DNA of 33,888 nt from Actinomycetes bacterium (GCA_025964395.1 JAOPYY010000057.1:1-33888); one strand, 5' to 3'; counted from the first letter of the stretch, positions 23,491 to 31,858 are shown. Made by a program: numbers and translations. Notes: generated by a model not told the origin, from the sequence alone.

Positions 23491-23513
23491 TCGCATCCGC
23501 CACTGGCCAGTCG
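23491..23513. promoter_or_regulatory. 23-bp shared element, copy A (between F420 gene and LAL gene)
   Basis: Begins TCGCATCCGCCA and contains the perfect 10-bp palindrome ACTGGCCAGT (23502-23511). 30 bp upstream of the F420-type gene and 41 bp upstream of the LAL regulator start. Matches copy B at 20 of 23 positions. Being in the divergent promoter it could serve both directions. Confidence 0.6.
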
Positions 23514-23554
23514 TCGCAGCCTGTGCGCGGATAGGTAACGTCGACTTCGGGCTC

Positions 23555-26320
23555 ATGGCTACTGTCACCCAGGTCCGAGCGCGCGCGACCGAGTTGACGG
23601 GCAGGCGCAGTGAATGCGGCGTGCTCGACCGGCTGATCGACGCTGTCCGGGCGGGCGAGAGCCGGGCGCTCGTGGTGCGCGGCGAGCCGGGGGTCGGGAA
23701 GACCGCGCTCCTCGAGTACGTCGTCGATCAGGCCGCGAGCTGCCGGGTCGCACGTGCCGTCGGTGTCCAATCCGAACTGGAGCTCGCCTTCGCCGGCTTG
23801 CACCAATTGCTGGCGCCAATGCTGGATCACCTCGACCGTCTTCCGGTTCCGCAGCGCGATGCGTTGCGGACGGTGTTCGGGCTCAGTGACGGCCCTGCGC
23901 CGGATCGCTTCTTCATCGGTTTGGCCGTGCTGAACCTGCTCTCCGACGCGGCCGAGGAGCAGCCGCTGATCTGCGTGGTCGACGACGCGCATTGGCTCGA
24001 TCGCGAGTCGATGCAGGTGCTCGCGTTCGTTGCGCGTCGCCTGGAGGCGGAGTCGGTCGGGTTCGTGTTCGCCGCGCGCGAGCGCAACGGTGACGTCGCG
24101 GGCTTGCCGGAGCTTTTCATCGGGGCGTTGAGCGAGGTCGATGCGCTCGCGTTGCTGGACGCGGTCCTTACCGCGCCGCTGGACGCGCGGGTCCGCGGAC
24201 AGATCGTCAGCGAGACGCGCGGGATCCCCCTCGCAATGTTGGAGCTGCTCCGCGAGTTGACGCCGGCGGAGCTGGCAGGCGGCTTCGGATTTCCGGGCGG
24301 CGTCTCGCGTTCGGCGAGCATCGAGGAGAGCTTCGAGCGACGGCTTGATGCCCTCCCGTCCGAGACCCGGCGCCTTGTGCTGGTCGCGGCCGCCGACCCA
24401 CTCGGCGACCCGCTGCTCGTCTGGCGGGCGGCCGAGCTGCTCGGGATCCCGGCTCGCGCTGCCACGCCTGCAGCCGAGGCCGGCCTGCTCGAGTTCGGCG
24501 CGCGCGTGCAGTTTCGGCATCCGCTCGTGCGCTCGGCGGCCTACCGGTCGGCGCCCCAGGGCGAGAGGCAGGACGCGCACCGGGCCCTGGCGGAGGCCAC
24601 CGATCCAGAGGTCGATCCGGACCGCCAGGCCTGGCACCGTGCCGAGGCGGCGCTCGGGCCCGATGAGGATCTCGCCTCCGAGCTCGAGCGATCTGCGTGC
24701 CGGGCGCAGCGGCGCGGCGGCCTGGCCGCGTCGGCGGCCTTCCTTGAGCGCGCGGCCATGCTGACGCCCGAGCCGGCTCGCCGCGTGGAGCGGTTGCTCG
24801 CGGCAGCCAGGGCGAAGCGCGATGCCGGTGCGCCCGAAGCCGCACTCGGATTGCTGGTCGCCGTCGAGGCCGGTCCGCTCGACGCCCTGCGAAGCGCCGA
24901 GGTGGAGCGGCTACGCGGGCACCTCGCGTTGATGGATCGACGCGGCAACGATGCCGCGCGGCTGCTCCTCAGCGCGGCCCGCCGCCTCGAGCCCCTCGAC
25001 GCGGAACTGGCGCGCGAGACGCACCTGGAATCGCTGGGTGCGGCGCTGTGGGTCGGCGAGCTGGACGGGCCAGGTGGCGTGCTGGAGGCGGCCGAGGCCG
25101 CGCGTTCCGCGCCACTCGCTCCTGCACCGCTGCGAGTGGTGGATGTCGTGCTCGATGCTCTCGCGCTGCGGTTGATCGAGGGCCACGCAGCAGCCGCGCC
25201 GACGCTGACGCGCGCGCTCGAACTGTTTCTCGCGCCGGACGCCGGCACCGCCGAGTCCGAGCGCTGGCTGCGGCTCACCGCGGGCAGGGCCGGCGGCATG
25301 GCCGCGCTCGAGCTGTGGGACGCCGAGTCCTGGCACGAGCTCGCCGCGCGACAGGCGCAGTTCGCCCGCGACATGGGCGCGCTCGTGCACTTGCAGCTCG
25401 CGCTCAACCTCCTCGCGTGGACCCATCTTGCCGCGGGTGAGTTGACCACCGCTGCCCAGCTGTACGAAGAAGACCGCCTGATCGCCGAGGCGACGGGCAA
25501 CCCTTCGGTTGTCCACAGCGAGATGATGCTCGCGGCCTGGCGCGGCGACGAGGCGCAGGCGTCCGAGCTGATCGGGGCCACGCTGCGCGACGCGGCCACG
25601 GGCGGTCTGGGCGGTGTCTCCGGGCTCTACGCGAGCTCGGTGCTCCACAACGGCCTTGGTCGCCACGATGTTGCACGCGACGCCGCGTGGCGCGCGTTCG
25701 ACCGCGATCCGGTTGGATTCGGGTCGTTCCTCGTGTCCGAGCTGGCCGAGGCGGCGTCGCGGACCGGTGAGGTCGCGCTCGTCAGAACCGCGCTCGAGTG
25801 GCTGTCAAGGTGTGCGGCCGTGACGCCGACCGACTGGTCGCTGGGAACGGAAGCCCGAATCCGCGCCTTCCTCAGCGAGGGCGCCGAGGCCGATCAGCTG
25901 TATCGCGAGTCGATCGATCGACTCGGCCGCACCCGTCTTCGCATCGAGCTCGCCCGTGCACATCTGCTCTACGGGGAGTGGCTGCGGCGCGAGAACCGGC
26001 GAGCCGATGCACGCGAGCAGCTGTGCACCGCTCACGACATGTTGGCGGCGATGGGCGTCGGGGCGTTCGCCGAGCGGGCGAGGCGCGAGCTGCTCGCTAC
26101 AGGTGCGACCGCGCGCAAGCGCACGAATGAGACGAGAGGCGACCTCACCGCCCAGGAGGCGCAGATCGCACGGCTCGCGTGTGATGGGCTCTCGAATCCG
26201 GAAATCGGCATCCGCTTGTTCATCAGTCCGCGCACAGTCCAGTACCACCTGCGCAAGGTCTTCCTCAAGCTCGGCATCAGCTCGCGCACCGAGCTCGACC
26301 GCGTCCTGCCACCGGCGTAA
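23555..26320 (+). CDS. LAL-type LuxR transcriptional regulator
   Basis: 921 aa, the usual size of large ATP-binding LuxR regulators. Walker A GEPGVGKTALL (43-53), Walker B-like LICVVDDAHWLD near 137-148, a long helical TPR-like middle, and a C-terminal LuxR helix-turn-helix (LTAQEAQIARLACDG, then SNPEIGIRLFISPRTVQYHL). Start ATG 23555. It faces the F420-type gene across 94 bp holding element A. LAL proteins are ATP-driven activators; the shared element suggests its targets are the two - strand units beside it. No autophosphorylation or receiver domain. Ligand unknown. Confidence 0.92.
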   Translation: MATVTQVRARATELTGRRSECGVLDRLIDAVRAGESRALVVRGEPGVGKTALLEYVVDQAASCRVARAVGVQSELELAFAGLHQLLAPMLDHLDRLPVPQRDALRTVFGLSDGPAPDRFFIGLAVLNLLSDAAEEQPLICVVDDAHWLDRESMQVLAFVARRLEAESVGFVFAARERNGDVAGLPELFIGALSEVDALALLDAVLTAPLDARVRGQIVSETRGIPLAMLELLRELTPAELAGGFGFPGGVSRSASIEESFERRLDALPSETRRLVLVAAADPLGDPLLVWRAAELLGIPARAATPAAEAGLLEFGARVQFRHPLVRSAAYRSAPQGERQDAHRALAEATDPEVDPDRQAWHRAEAALGPDEDLASELERSACRAQRRGGLAASAAFLERAAMLTPEPARRVERLLAAARAKRDAGAPEAALGLLVAVEAGPLDALRSAEVERLRGHLALMDRRGNDAARLLLSAARRLEPLDAELARETHLESLGAALWVGELDGPGGVLEAAEAARSAPLAPAPLRVVDVVLDALALRLIEGHAAAAPTLTRALELFLAPDAGTAESERWLRLTAGRAGGMAALELWDAESWHELAARQAQFARDMGALVHLQLALNLLAWTHLAAGELTTAAQLYEEDRLIAEATGNPSVVHSEMMLAAWRGDEAQASELIGATLRDAATGGLGGVSGLYASSVLHNGLGRHDVARDAAWRAFDRDPVGFGSFLVSELAEAASRTGEVALVRTALEWLSRCAAVTPTDWSLGTEARIRAFLSEGAEADQLYRESIDRLGRTRLRIELARAHLLYGEWLRRENRRADAREQLCTAHDMLAAMGVGAFAERARRELLATGATARKRTNETRGDLTAQEAQIARLACDGLSNPEIGIRLFISPRTVQYHLRKVFLKLGISSRTELDRVLPPA

Positions 26321-26392
26321 GCAGCCCAGGACTGGCCACTTGTGTTTGGCGAGAGATGCTCGCCTCCGTGAAAACGTCGGCGTATGAGTCGA

Positions 26393-27064
26393 TCAGTGCC
26401 CTGACGCCGAGAAGTGCATGTAGTCCTTCGTTGCACCGCTCCAGCTTCCACCCCAACCCCAGCCGATCGAACGGAAGGCCGCGACAACAGCCGGCGTGAC
26501 CATCCCGCGGCGCAACCGTGTGCGGTTGAGGTACGGCCGGCTGCTGGGATCGCGACTCATGCCGCAGCCCACGTACGGGTTCTCCACCGGGTTCAAGTCG
26601 ACCGCGCGACCGTACGCGTGCTCCGACCAGCTGCCGGTGCCCTTGCGCACCTTGCTCGTGCACGGCGACGCGACCGCCTGCCGGCACTCGAAGGAGCCGG
26701 AGATGTCGTTGTCGGCCGGCCTCGAGCTTGCCGGTCCGTACGCGTCGGTGAGATGCATGTGGCGGATCGGGAAACGCAACTCGTAGAGCCTCCGGAACAC
26801 GCGCGCGAGCGGGGCGGCGGCGTCCACGTTGACGACAAGCTGACCGGTGTGCGCGCGGTTGTCGAACCCCCAGTGCGTCACGGTCAGCACGCGAAGCTGC
26901 GCGAGCGACACGGGGCAGCCTTGCTGCCAGACACCGGCGCTTTTCAGCTCCGCACGAACGGGTGCGCTCAGTGGCCGGATCGTCGAATGGAACGATGCGA
27001 CCGCGAGCGCGACGAGCGGAACGATGGCGAGACGGATCACTCCGTGGAGTGTGACGGATGTCAC
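26393..27064 (-). CDS. M15-type (D-Ala-D-Ala carboxypeptidase/extensin-like) metallopeptidase, secreted
   Basis: 223 aa. N-terminal hydrophobic segment about 9-24 (VIRLAIVPLVALAVASF), a signal anchor. The zinc site is SWSEHAYGRAVDLNP (H149, D156) with the distal H217 in DYMHFSASG, as in the M15 peptidase/extensin family that trims peptidoglycan stem peptides. Four cysteines (C50, C127, C135, C167) may form disulfides outside the cell. GTG 27064 is the longest start, but a CRP-like palindrome covers it; GTG 27040 is a possible later start. Confidence 0.85.
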   Translation of the reverse strand: MTSVTLHGVIRLAIVPLVALAVASFHSTIRPLSAPVRAELKSAGVWQQGCPVSLAQLRVLTVTHWGFDNRAHTGQLVVNVDAAAPLARVFRRLYELRFPIRHMHLTDAYGPASSRPADNDISGSFECRQAVASPCTSKVRKGTGSWSEHAYGRAVDLNPVENPYVGCGMSRDPSSRPYLNRTRLRRGMVTPAVVAAFRSIGWGWGGSWSGATKDYMHFSASGH

Positions 27065-27065
27065 A
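27050..27065. promoter_or_regulatory. CRP-like palindrome TGTGA-N6-TCACA
   Basis: TGTGACGGATGTCACA is an exact match to the CRP consensus half-sites with the standard 6-bp spacer, and the inner bases also pair (TGTGAC/GTCACA). It straddles the GTG start of the M15 peptidase gene, so it would act as a repressor site or the peptidase starts later. Other genes upstream on the + strand are 140 bp or more away. Confidence 0.6.
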
Positions 27066-27111
27066 AGGGGATGCGTCGCACAGATGCGTGAGCTCCGCAG
27101 CGTGTGTTGCA

Positions 27112-27157
27112 GGTAGCCATGCCTTCCATTCGCCTGCTACCGGGGTCCCGAAAGGGA
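27112..27157 (+). other. possible structured leader upstream of the small + strand gene
   Basis: GGTAGC (27112-27117) pairs with GCTACC (27136-27141), followed by TCCC-GAAA-GGGA (27146-27157), a stable GNRA-capped hairpin, and then an A-rich link. The pair lies about 85 nt before the small gene at 27243. It resembles a structured 5' leader but matches no riboswitch class I know. Confidence 0.35.
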
Positions 27158-27242
27158 GGCTGGCCACAAAGACAACCGGCGCAGGGTTTGCGATCGTTTA
27201 GTCATGACAACGACCGGAGCAACGACGATGACAGGGAGCTCG

Positions 27243-27461
27243 ATGAGAGAGCTCGCGTACCGCATGATCGATGGCCTCGAGGTGACGCTCCTCTGGCAGC
27301 AGGCAAGCGACGACGTGATCGTCTGTGTTTGCGACCAGAAGTACGGGGCGTACTTTGAGATCCGCCCGCCGCGAAGTCGCGCGCTCGATGCGTTCTACCA
27401 CCCCTATTCGTACGCATCGTGGAATGAAGTCGGCTACGAAGACGAGCGGCTCGCGGTCTGA
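27243..27461 (+). CDS. small acidic protein, unknown
   Basis: 72 aa from ATG 27243, chosen because GGGAG lies 4 nt upstream; the ATG at 27204 adds a T-rich stretch without a ribosome site. Pattern: LAYRMIDGLEVTLLWQQASD, VCVCDQKYGAYFEI and ALDAFYHPYSYASW. I recall small actinobacterial proteins of this shape (DGLxVTLLW ... ALDAFYHPY) with no function assigned. Two cysteines as VCVC. No membrane segment. Confidence 0.6.
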   Translation: MRELAYRMIDGLEVTLLWQQASDDVIVCVCDQKYGAYFEIRPPRSRALDAFYHPYSYASWNEVGYEDERLAV

Positions 27462-27514
27462 GCGCCGCTATCCGGGCGTCCGGTCGCCCGGGAACTGCGG
27501 CTACCGTTTGCCCG

Positions 27515-28441
27515 GTGCGGTATCTGTCGCTCGATCTTCCGAAGCCAGTATCGAAGATCGGCCTTGGTACGTGGCAGTTCGGGTCGCGCGAGTGGGGCTA
27601 CGGCGACCGCTATGCCAAGGTTGAGGCTGCGCGCATCGTCGAACGTGCGCTGGAGTTAGGGATCACGCTATTCGACACCGCCGAGATCTATGGACTCGGA
27701 CGGAGTGAGCGCATTCTCGGTCGTGCGCTCCAAGGACACGGCGACGTGCCGTTCGTCGCGACCAAGATCTTCCCCGTCCTGCCGCTCGCGCCAGTCGTCG
27801 AGCAGCGTGGAGTTGCGAGCGCGCAGCGCCTCGGGTTGCGTCACCTAGATCTCTATCAGGTGCACCAACCGAACCCGGTCGTCCGGGACGGCACGACGAT
27901 GCGAGGCATGCGCGCTCTGCAAGAGGTTGGGCTCGTGGGCGCGATCGGTGTGAGCAACTACTCGCTCGAGCGGTGGCGCCGCTGCGAGGTTGCGCTCGGC
28001 GGCCCGGTACTGTCGAACCAGGTGCGGTACAACCTCGTCGACCGGCGAGCGGAGCGCGATGTGATTCCCTACGCCGAAGCCCAGGGCCGCGTCGTAATCG
28101 CGTATAGCCCGCTCGCGCAGGGCTTCCTGTCGGGGCGCTACGACGCCTCGACCCGCCCAGCCGACTTCGTGCGTCGGCGAAGCAAGCTGTTCCGTCCGGA
28201 CACGCTCAAGCGCGCGACAGCGCTGTTCGGTGCGCTGCGAGGGGTTGCGGACGCGCACGGCGCCACTCCGGCGCAGGTGGCGCTCGCCTGGGCGATCCGC
28301 CGCCCAAACGTCGTCGCGATTCCGGGAGCGTCCTCGGTGGAGCAGGTCGAGTCGAACGCGGCGGCGGCCGATCTGGATCTGCACGATGACGAGATCCGGG
28401 CGCTGTCGGACGCCGCGACCAACGTCACTTCGACGGTCTAA
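27515..28441 (+). CDS. aldo/keto reductase
   Basis: 308 aa from GTG 27515. NADPH-dependent carbonyl reductase of the AKR superfamily: tetrad D54, Y59, K84 and H117 (FDTAEIYG, ATKIF, YQVHQPN), with GVSNYSLERWRR and the C-terminal IPGASSVEQVESNAAA cofactor loop. Similar to the AKR11/13 type. No Shine-Dalgarno; TACCGT ends 7 nt before the GTG, so the message may be leaderless. The 3' end overlaps the next convergent gene by 17 bp. Confidence 0.93.
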   Translation: MRYLSLDLPKPVSKIGLGTWQFGSREWGYGDRYAKVEAARIVERALELGITLFDTAEIYGLGRSERILGRALQGHGDVPFVATKIFPVLPLAPVVEQRGVASAQRLGLRHLDLYQVHQPNPVVRDGTTMRGMRALQEVGLVGAIGVSNYSLERWRRCEVALGGPVLSNQVRYNLVDRRAERDVIPYAEAQGRVVIAYSPLAQGFLSGRYDASTRPADFVRRRSKLFRPDTLKRATALFGALRGVADAHGATPAQVALAWAIRRPNVVAIPGASSVEQVESNAAAADLDLHDDEIRALSDAATNVTSTV

Positions 28442-29048
28442 GGATCTCGTTCAGCCGTTCGAGATGTCGGTTGAGCCGGCCGGATTGGCTGAGGTTGATC
28501 GCGTCCTGCAGCTTGGACGGCCAGTTCGGTTCCGCCATGTCGTGTGTGTCCGTTGCGAAGTATTGGGCGAGCTGGGGACTCTTTGCATCGAGCAGCGCGC
28601 GCGTTGTAGCGATCCAGTCGTCGATCTCCGGGATCAACTGCACCGTTCCGTCCGGCGTGGCGTCGGAGATCGCCTGTTGCAGGTGAGTACGAAGACTGTT
28701 TCCGAGAGCGAGTTGTTCGGTGAGGTGTCTCTCGGCCGTGCGTCGTTCGGGCTGCCGCTCGCGTTGTGCGACGGATGCGCGTTCTTCTGGTTGGACGCGT
28801 TCAGGGTTAGGGTGCGACCGGTCGAGCGCCGAGGGAGTGCCGGCCCAGGTCGCGAGGGTGGCAATTGCGAACGCTGCGGCTACGCCGGCTGCGAGCGCGA
28901 CGATCCAAGCAAGGACGTGAGTCGCGAGACTGTCGCCTCCGGTGAAGTACGTCGCCGAGCCGACAGTCACGAAGTTGCAGGCGGCGACCCAGACGAGGAA
29001 CGTGCGCGTCGCAAGCCACGCGTCGGGTTGTGCAGATGCTCCTACCAT
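28425..29048 (-). CDS. two-helix membrane protein with soluble C-terminus, unknown
   Basis: 207 aa from ATG 29048, preceded by GGAGAGGAC. Helix 1 about 17-36 (TFLVWVAACNFVTVGSATYF), helix 2 about 41-67 (HVLAWIVALAAGVAAAFAIA), then a charged coiled-coil-like stretch (about 75-115) and a helical soluble tail. I do not recognise the family. The longer frame back to 29426 has a shadow composition (R/S-rich) and was dropped. Upstream neighbours on the same strand are also small unknown proteins. Confidence 0.6.
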   Translation of the reverse strand: MVGASAQPDAWLATRTFLVWVAACNFVTVGSATYFTGGDSLATHVLAWIVALAAGVAAAFAIATLATWAGTPSALDRSHPNPERVQPEERASVAQRERQPERRTAERHLTEQLALGNSLRTHLQQAISDATPDGTVQLIPEIDDWIATTRALLDAKSPQLAQYFATDTHDMAEPNWPSKLQDAINLSQSGRLNRHLERLNEILRPSK

Positions 29049-29121
29049 GGCTGTCCTCTCCAAGTGCGGACTGCCTGCCGCAGGCGAAATGTACGCGCCA
29101 CGGCCCGTCGGGCGCAGACGC

Positions 29122-29556
29122 CTAGCTCGCTGAAGCGGCACCGCCTGCAAGTGCCGTCTCGATCTTGCCGACCGCGCCTGCTTCGGCGTCGTCTCCTCCC
29201 GGCGCAGCAGCCGCAACGGAACGGGCGAGCTCGAGCACGAACGAACGGTAGGCCTCAACCTCATCGGGTGCTTTTGCTTCGAGCAGGGCGACGGCTGAAC
29301 GCAGCGCATCGAGGGTGCCCGACTCGATTTGCTCGGGTGAACTCGTGACGCCGAAGCCCGTGCCGCGTCCCGCGGCGACCTGCTTGACGACCGCGCTTTC
29401 CGAACTCCCGCGTGCGGCCGCGACATGCTTGGCCAGCGCGCCTGCCTCCTTGAAGCTGTCGAAGAATCCTCGATCGCTGGTCGACACGAGCAGGCCGGCG
29501 CCCATGGCGCCCTTGTGCAGAGTCTCGATCTCGCTCTCGTTCAATACATCGCTCAT
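29122..29556 (-). CDS. small helical protein, unknown
   Basis: 144 aa from ATG 29556, with GAGG at good distance (GAGGTGCCGAG then ATG). Pattern: SDVLNESEIETLHKGAMGAG, LLVSTSDRGFFDSFKEAGALAKHV, then SGTLDALRSAVALLEAKAPDEVEAYR and a small-residue C-terminus. Alanine-rich and helical. Conserved-looking start (VSxxDxGFFxxFKE) but I cannot name the family; cytoplasmic. A longer frame to 29619 lacks a ribosome site. 73 bp precede the membrane-protein gene. Confidence 0.6.
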   Translation of the reverse strand: MSDVLNESEIETLHKGAMGAGLLVSTSDRGFFDSFKEAGALAKHVAAARGSSESAVVKQVAAGRGTGFGVTSSPEQIESGTLDALRSAVALLEAKAPDEVEAYRSFVLELARSVAAAAPGGDDAEAGAVGKIETALAGGAASAS

Positions 29557-29658
29557 CTCGGCACCTCTTTCCTCGGGTAGATCGAATGTGCCCGCATTTG
29601 TGTTTTCGACGCGCTTCATCTGGCCGGCGTTGAGGCGCTGTGGGGAACACGATCGCGT

Positions 29659-30069
29659 TCAGTCATGGGAGAGGGCGTAGGTCTTCGCCGAAGCCGCGAC
29701 GGCCGTGCGGGTTAGCACCGTCGATTGAAATCCGGCTACGCATTCGTAGCGACCGTGTGACGGACAGTCGAAAGATGGTTTCACGACTGTGATCGCGCAC
29801 GAGAAGTGGTGGTAGCGTCGCACGCCGTCCTGTCGTGCGGCGATGCCGCGACCGTCACAATCGGCGGCGGCGACGATCCAATTGCGAATCCTCCAACTTA
29901 GGGGCGGGCGCGCGAGGATGCGGTGTTCAAGTGTTGCAGTCGGCCATCGCGGCACGGGAGCACTGCGAGGTTGTGACGCCTTGTCGTGTCCGCAGCCGGC
30001 GAGCATGCAAAGCGACGCCGAACTCGCAGCGAGCGAACACCAAAGGGTTGGAGTGAGCCCCGTGCCCAT
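29659..30069 (-). CDS. putative lipoprotein, unknown
   Basis: 136 aa from ATG 30069. Signal peptide with lipobox MLAGC (C at about 26). The mature part holds C at three further places, with YHHFSCAITVV and SFDCPSHGRYECVAGFQS, giving possible disulfides. Resembles small secreted domains, but I cannot assign a family. No Shine-Dalgarno; an AT-rich TTAAAA lies just upstream. Function unknown. Confidence 0.5.
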   Translation of the reverse strand: MGTGLTPTLWCSLAASSASLCMLAGCGHDKASQPRSAPVPRWPTATLEHRILARPPLSWRIRNWIVAAADCDGRGIAARQDGVRRYHHFSCAITVVKPSFDCPSHGRYECVAGFQSTVLTRTAVAASAKTYALSHD

Positions 30070-30166
30070 TGGCAACTTTTAACCGCGCTGGCCCTCCCTG
30101 AACGTTTTCGTAGAAAACCGTGATCGCACCGTGAGGAACGCGGCGTGAGAATCCGTTAGACCAGCA

Positions 30167-31162
30167 TTAGAAGCTGTTAGGTGGCGGTCTGTCCTCGCGT
30201 GTCCCGGCGATCAAGCCAAGCAGCGCCGACGGGCTTGTTCCGGCCAGGACGCGCAGCCGCGGCAATCGATACAGGTCAATGCGCTGGTTCGCCCATCCGG
30301 GAACCACCGTCGTGGCTCCGATGTAGCCCGACGACTTGACGACTGTCACCACCGCATCGTCGTAGCGTCCCGACGGATAGCAAAACCAATGGACAGGAAC
30401 GTGGTAGCGCCGACGGATCACCATGCGTGCATCCCGCACCTCGTGCCGCAGCTGTGCGAGGTTCAGCGTCGGCAGATCGGCGTGGCTGAATCCCTGTGTA
30501 TCGAGTTCCCATCCGGCCTGTACAAGCCGGCGCACTTGCCGGGTGTCCAGGCCGCCCTGCGATGGGGGAAGGCCCGATAGTTGGAGGTTCTCCACGGCGG
30601 GCCAGCCGAGGCGGCGCAAGATCGGAAATGCATTCATGTACTGCGACCGGTAACCGTTGTCGAATGTGATCACGATCGGGTGACTGGGGAACGGCGCGCG
30701 TCGCGCCACGGGCCGGACCAGCTGGTCGAGGGTGACGCCGCGGTACCCCGCCGCGGCGAGGGCACTCATCTGCGCCGCGAAGGCGGCCGGTAGGACATAG
30801 AGCCCAGGGAAGCGCACGTTCGGCGGCGCACGATTGATCACGTGATACATCAGGATCGGGACGCTGAAGATGAAGCTGCGTCTGCGAGCGGGCGTAGCTC
30901 GAGAACGCTTGAGAGGCGCGCCGTGGGTGGTACGCGGGCTGGGGCGCGGCGAGCTACGCCACACCTGCGCCCGCTTTGCGTCCGCACCACGAGGAGCCCG
31001 GAGCGGTACTCCCAGAAATGCTCCGCACGCCACGGCGACGTTGAGTGCGGCCAGCAACAGCGCCGCCCGGCGACGCTTCTGTTTCCGATGGCCCAACTCT
31101 CTCCGCTTCGCGCGGAGCAACGCGGAGCCGGCGAATGGCGTTTCCTTGCCAGCTCTGCGCAT
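30167..31162 (-). CDS. polysaccharide-deacetylase-like (NodB fold) membrane-anchored protein with altered metal site
   Basis: 331 aa. Basic N-terminus, one membrane helix about 33-50, an R/P/S-rich linker to 100, then the NodB domain. Motif 1 reads TFDNG (D168 kept, N169 at the metal-ligand Asp), and motif 2 reads TQGFSHADL (Q223 at the first His, H227 kept). FCYPSGRYD (260-268) is the motif 3 of the FAYPYG type. Two of the three metal ligands are thus changed, so ordinary zinc/cobalt deacetylase activity is doubtful. ATG 31162 with TAGGTT 6 nt upstream, leaderless pattern. Confidence 0.85.
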   Translation of the reverse strand: MRRAGKETPFAGSALLRAKRRELGHRKQKRRRAALLLAALNVAVACGAFLGVPLRAPRGADAKRAQVWRSSPRPSPRTTHGAPLKRSRATPARRRSFIFSVPILMYHVINRAPPNVRFPGLYVLPAAFAAQMSALAAAGYRGVTLDQLVRPVARRAPFPSHPIVITFDNGYRSQYMNAFPILRRLGWPAVENLQLSGLPPSQGGLDTRQVRRLVQAGWELDTQGFSHADLPTLNLAQLRHEVRDARMVIRRRYHVPVHWFCYPSGRYDDAVVTVVKSSGYIGATTVVPGWANQRIDLYRLPRLRVLAGTSPSALLGLIAGTREDRPPPNSF

Positions 31163-31240
31163 CCACCCAACCTAATGCGCGTCCGTGATCGCTCCAAGTC
31201 CAGTGAATCGAGACAACTCCCTAGCTGCGACCGAGGACCT

Positions 31241-31789
31241 CTAGATCGCGGGCAGGCCGTCGATGCTCGCGGCGTTCTTCTCCGCGATGTAGTCGTCGAA
31301 CCCGCCGTCGCGTGCCTTCTTGTCGACCCACTGGTCGTACTGGGATCGCTTCCCCGTGAACTCCATGAGCGGGACGCCGTAACCGCACGAGTCGGCGACG
31401 CGTTCGACCTCGACGCGGATCACGGAGCGCACCGCGTGCTCCGGAGGATCGAACCGTGCCGCGAGCTCCTCGAAGCCCGGATCCTCGGGCAGCTTGACCG
31501 ACGCGCGGCCGTGTAGCCGCACGATGCGCGGCGGGCCATCGAAGGCGCAGAACATCACGACGATGCGTCCGTTCTCGCGCGCGTGCGCGATCGTCTCGGC
31601 GCCGCTGCCGACGAAGTCGAGATAGCCCACCTCGAGCGGTCCGAGGATGCGGAACCAGCGCAGGTCGCCCTTCGGCGACACGTTGACGTGCCCGTCCTCG
31701 GCCAGCGGCGCCGTCGCTACGAAGAACAGGTGCTGCCGCTCGATCCACGCGGCGAGCTTCTCGTCGATCTCTTCGAGGACCTTGCCCAC
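31241..31789 (-). CDS. pyridoxamine-5'-phosphate-oxidase-like (split-barrel FMN) protein
   Basis: 182 aa. HLFFVATAPLAEDGHVNVSPKGD, LDFVGSGAETIAHARENGRI and VMFCAFDGPPRIVRLHGRA are the family hallmarks of FMN- or F420-binding split-barrel proteins; the C-terminal part has SCGYGVPLMEF. May be an F420-dependent reductase rather than a true PNPOx. GTG 31789 is preceded by TACGCT at 6 nt and no Shine-Dalgarno. Alone on its strand between the deacetylase-like and PRC-like genes. Confidence 0.88.
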   Translation of the reverse strand: MGKVLEEIDEKLAAWIERQHLFFVATAPLAEDGHVNVSPKGDLRWFRILGPLEVGYLDFVGSGAETIAHARENGRIVVMFCAFDGPPRIVRLHGRASVKLPEDPGFEELAARFDPPEHAVRSVIRVEVERVADSCGYGVPLMEFTGKRSQYDQWVDKKARDGGFDDYIAEKNAASIDGLPAI

Positions 31790-31858
31790 GCCTCGAGCGT
31801 AACCTGCGCGGCCATGTCGACGGTTCGGAAGGAGCTTGGCGGAGACGCTAGCGCGCCG

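Noticed and set aside
26330-26340. Third copy of the LAL element (GACTGGCCACT)
   Set aside because: Only the first nine bases agree with element A, and it lies after the regulator gene rather than before a gene.
27110-27190. Cyclic-di-GMP-I (GEMM) riboswitch
   Set aside because: A GAAA-capped stem and CACAAAG occur, but the core order and the second hairpin do not match the consensus.
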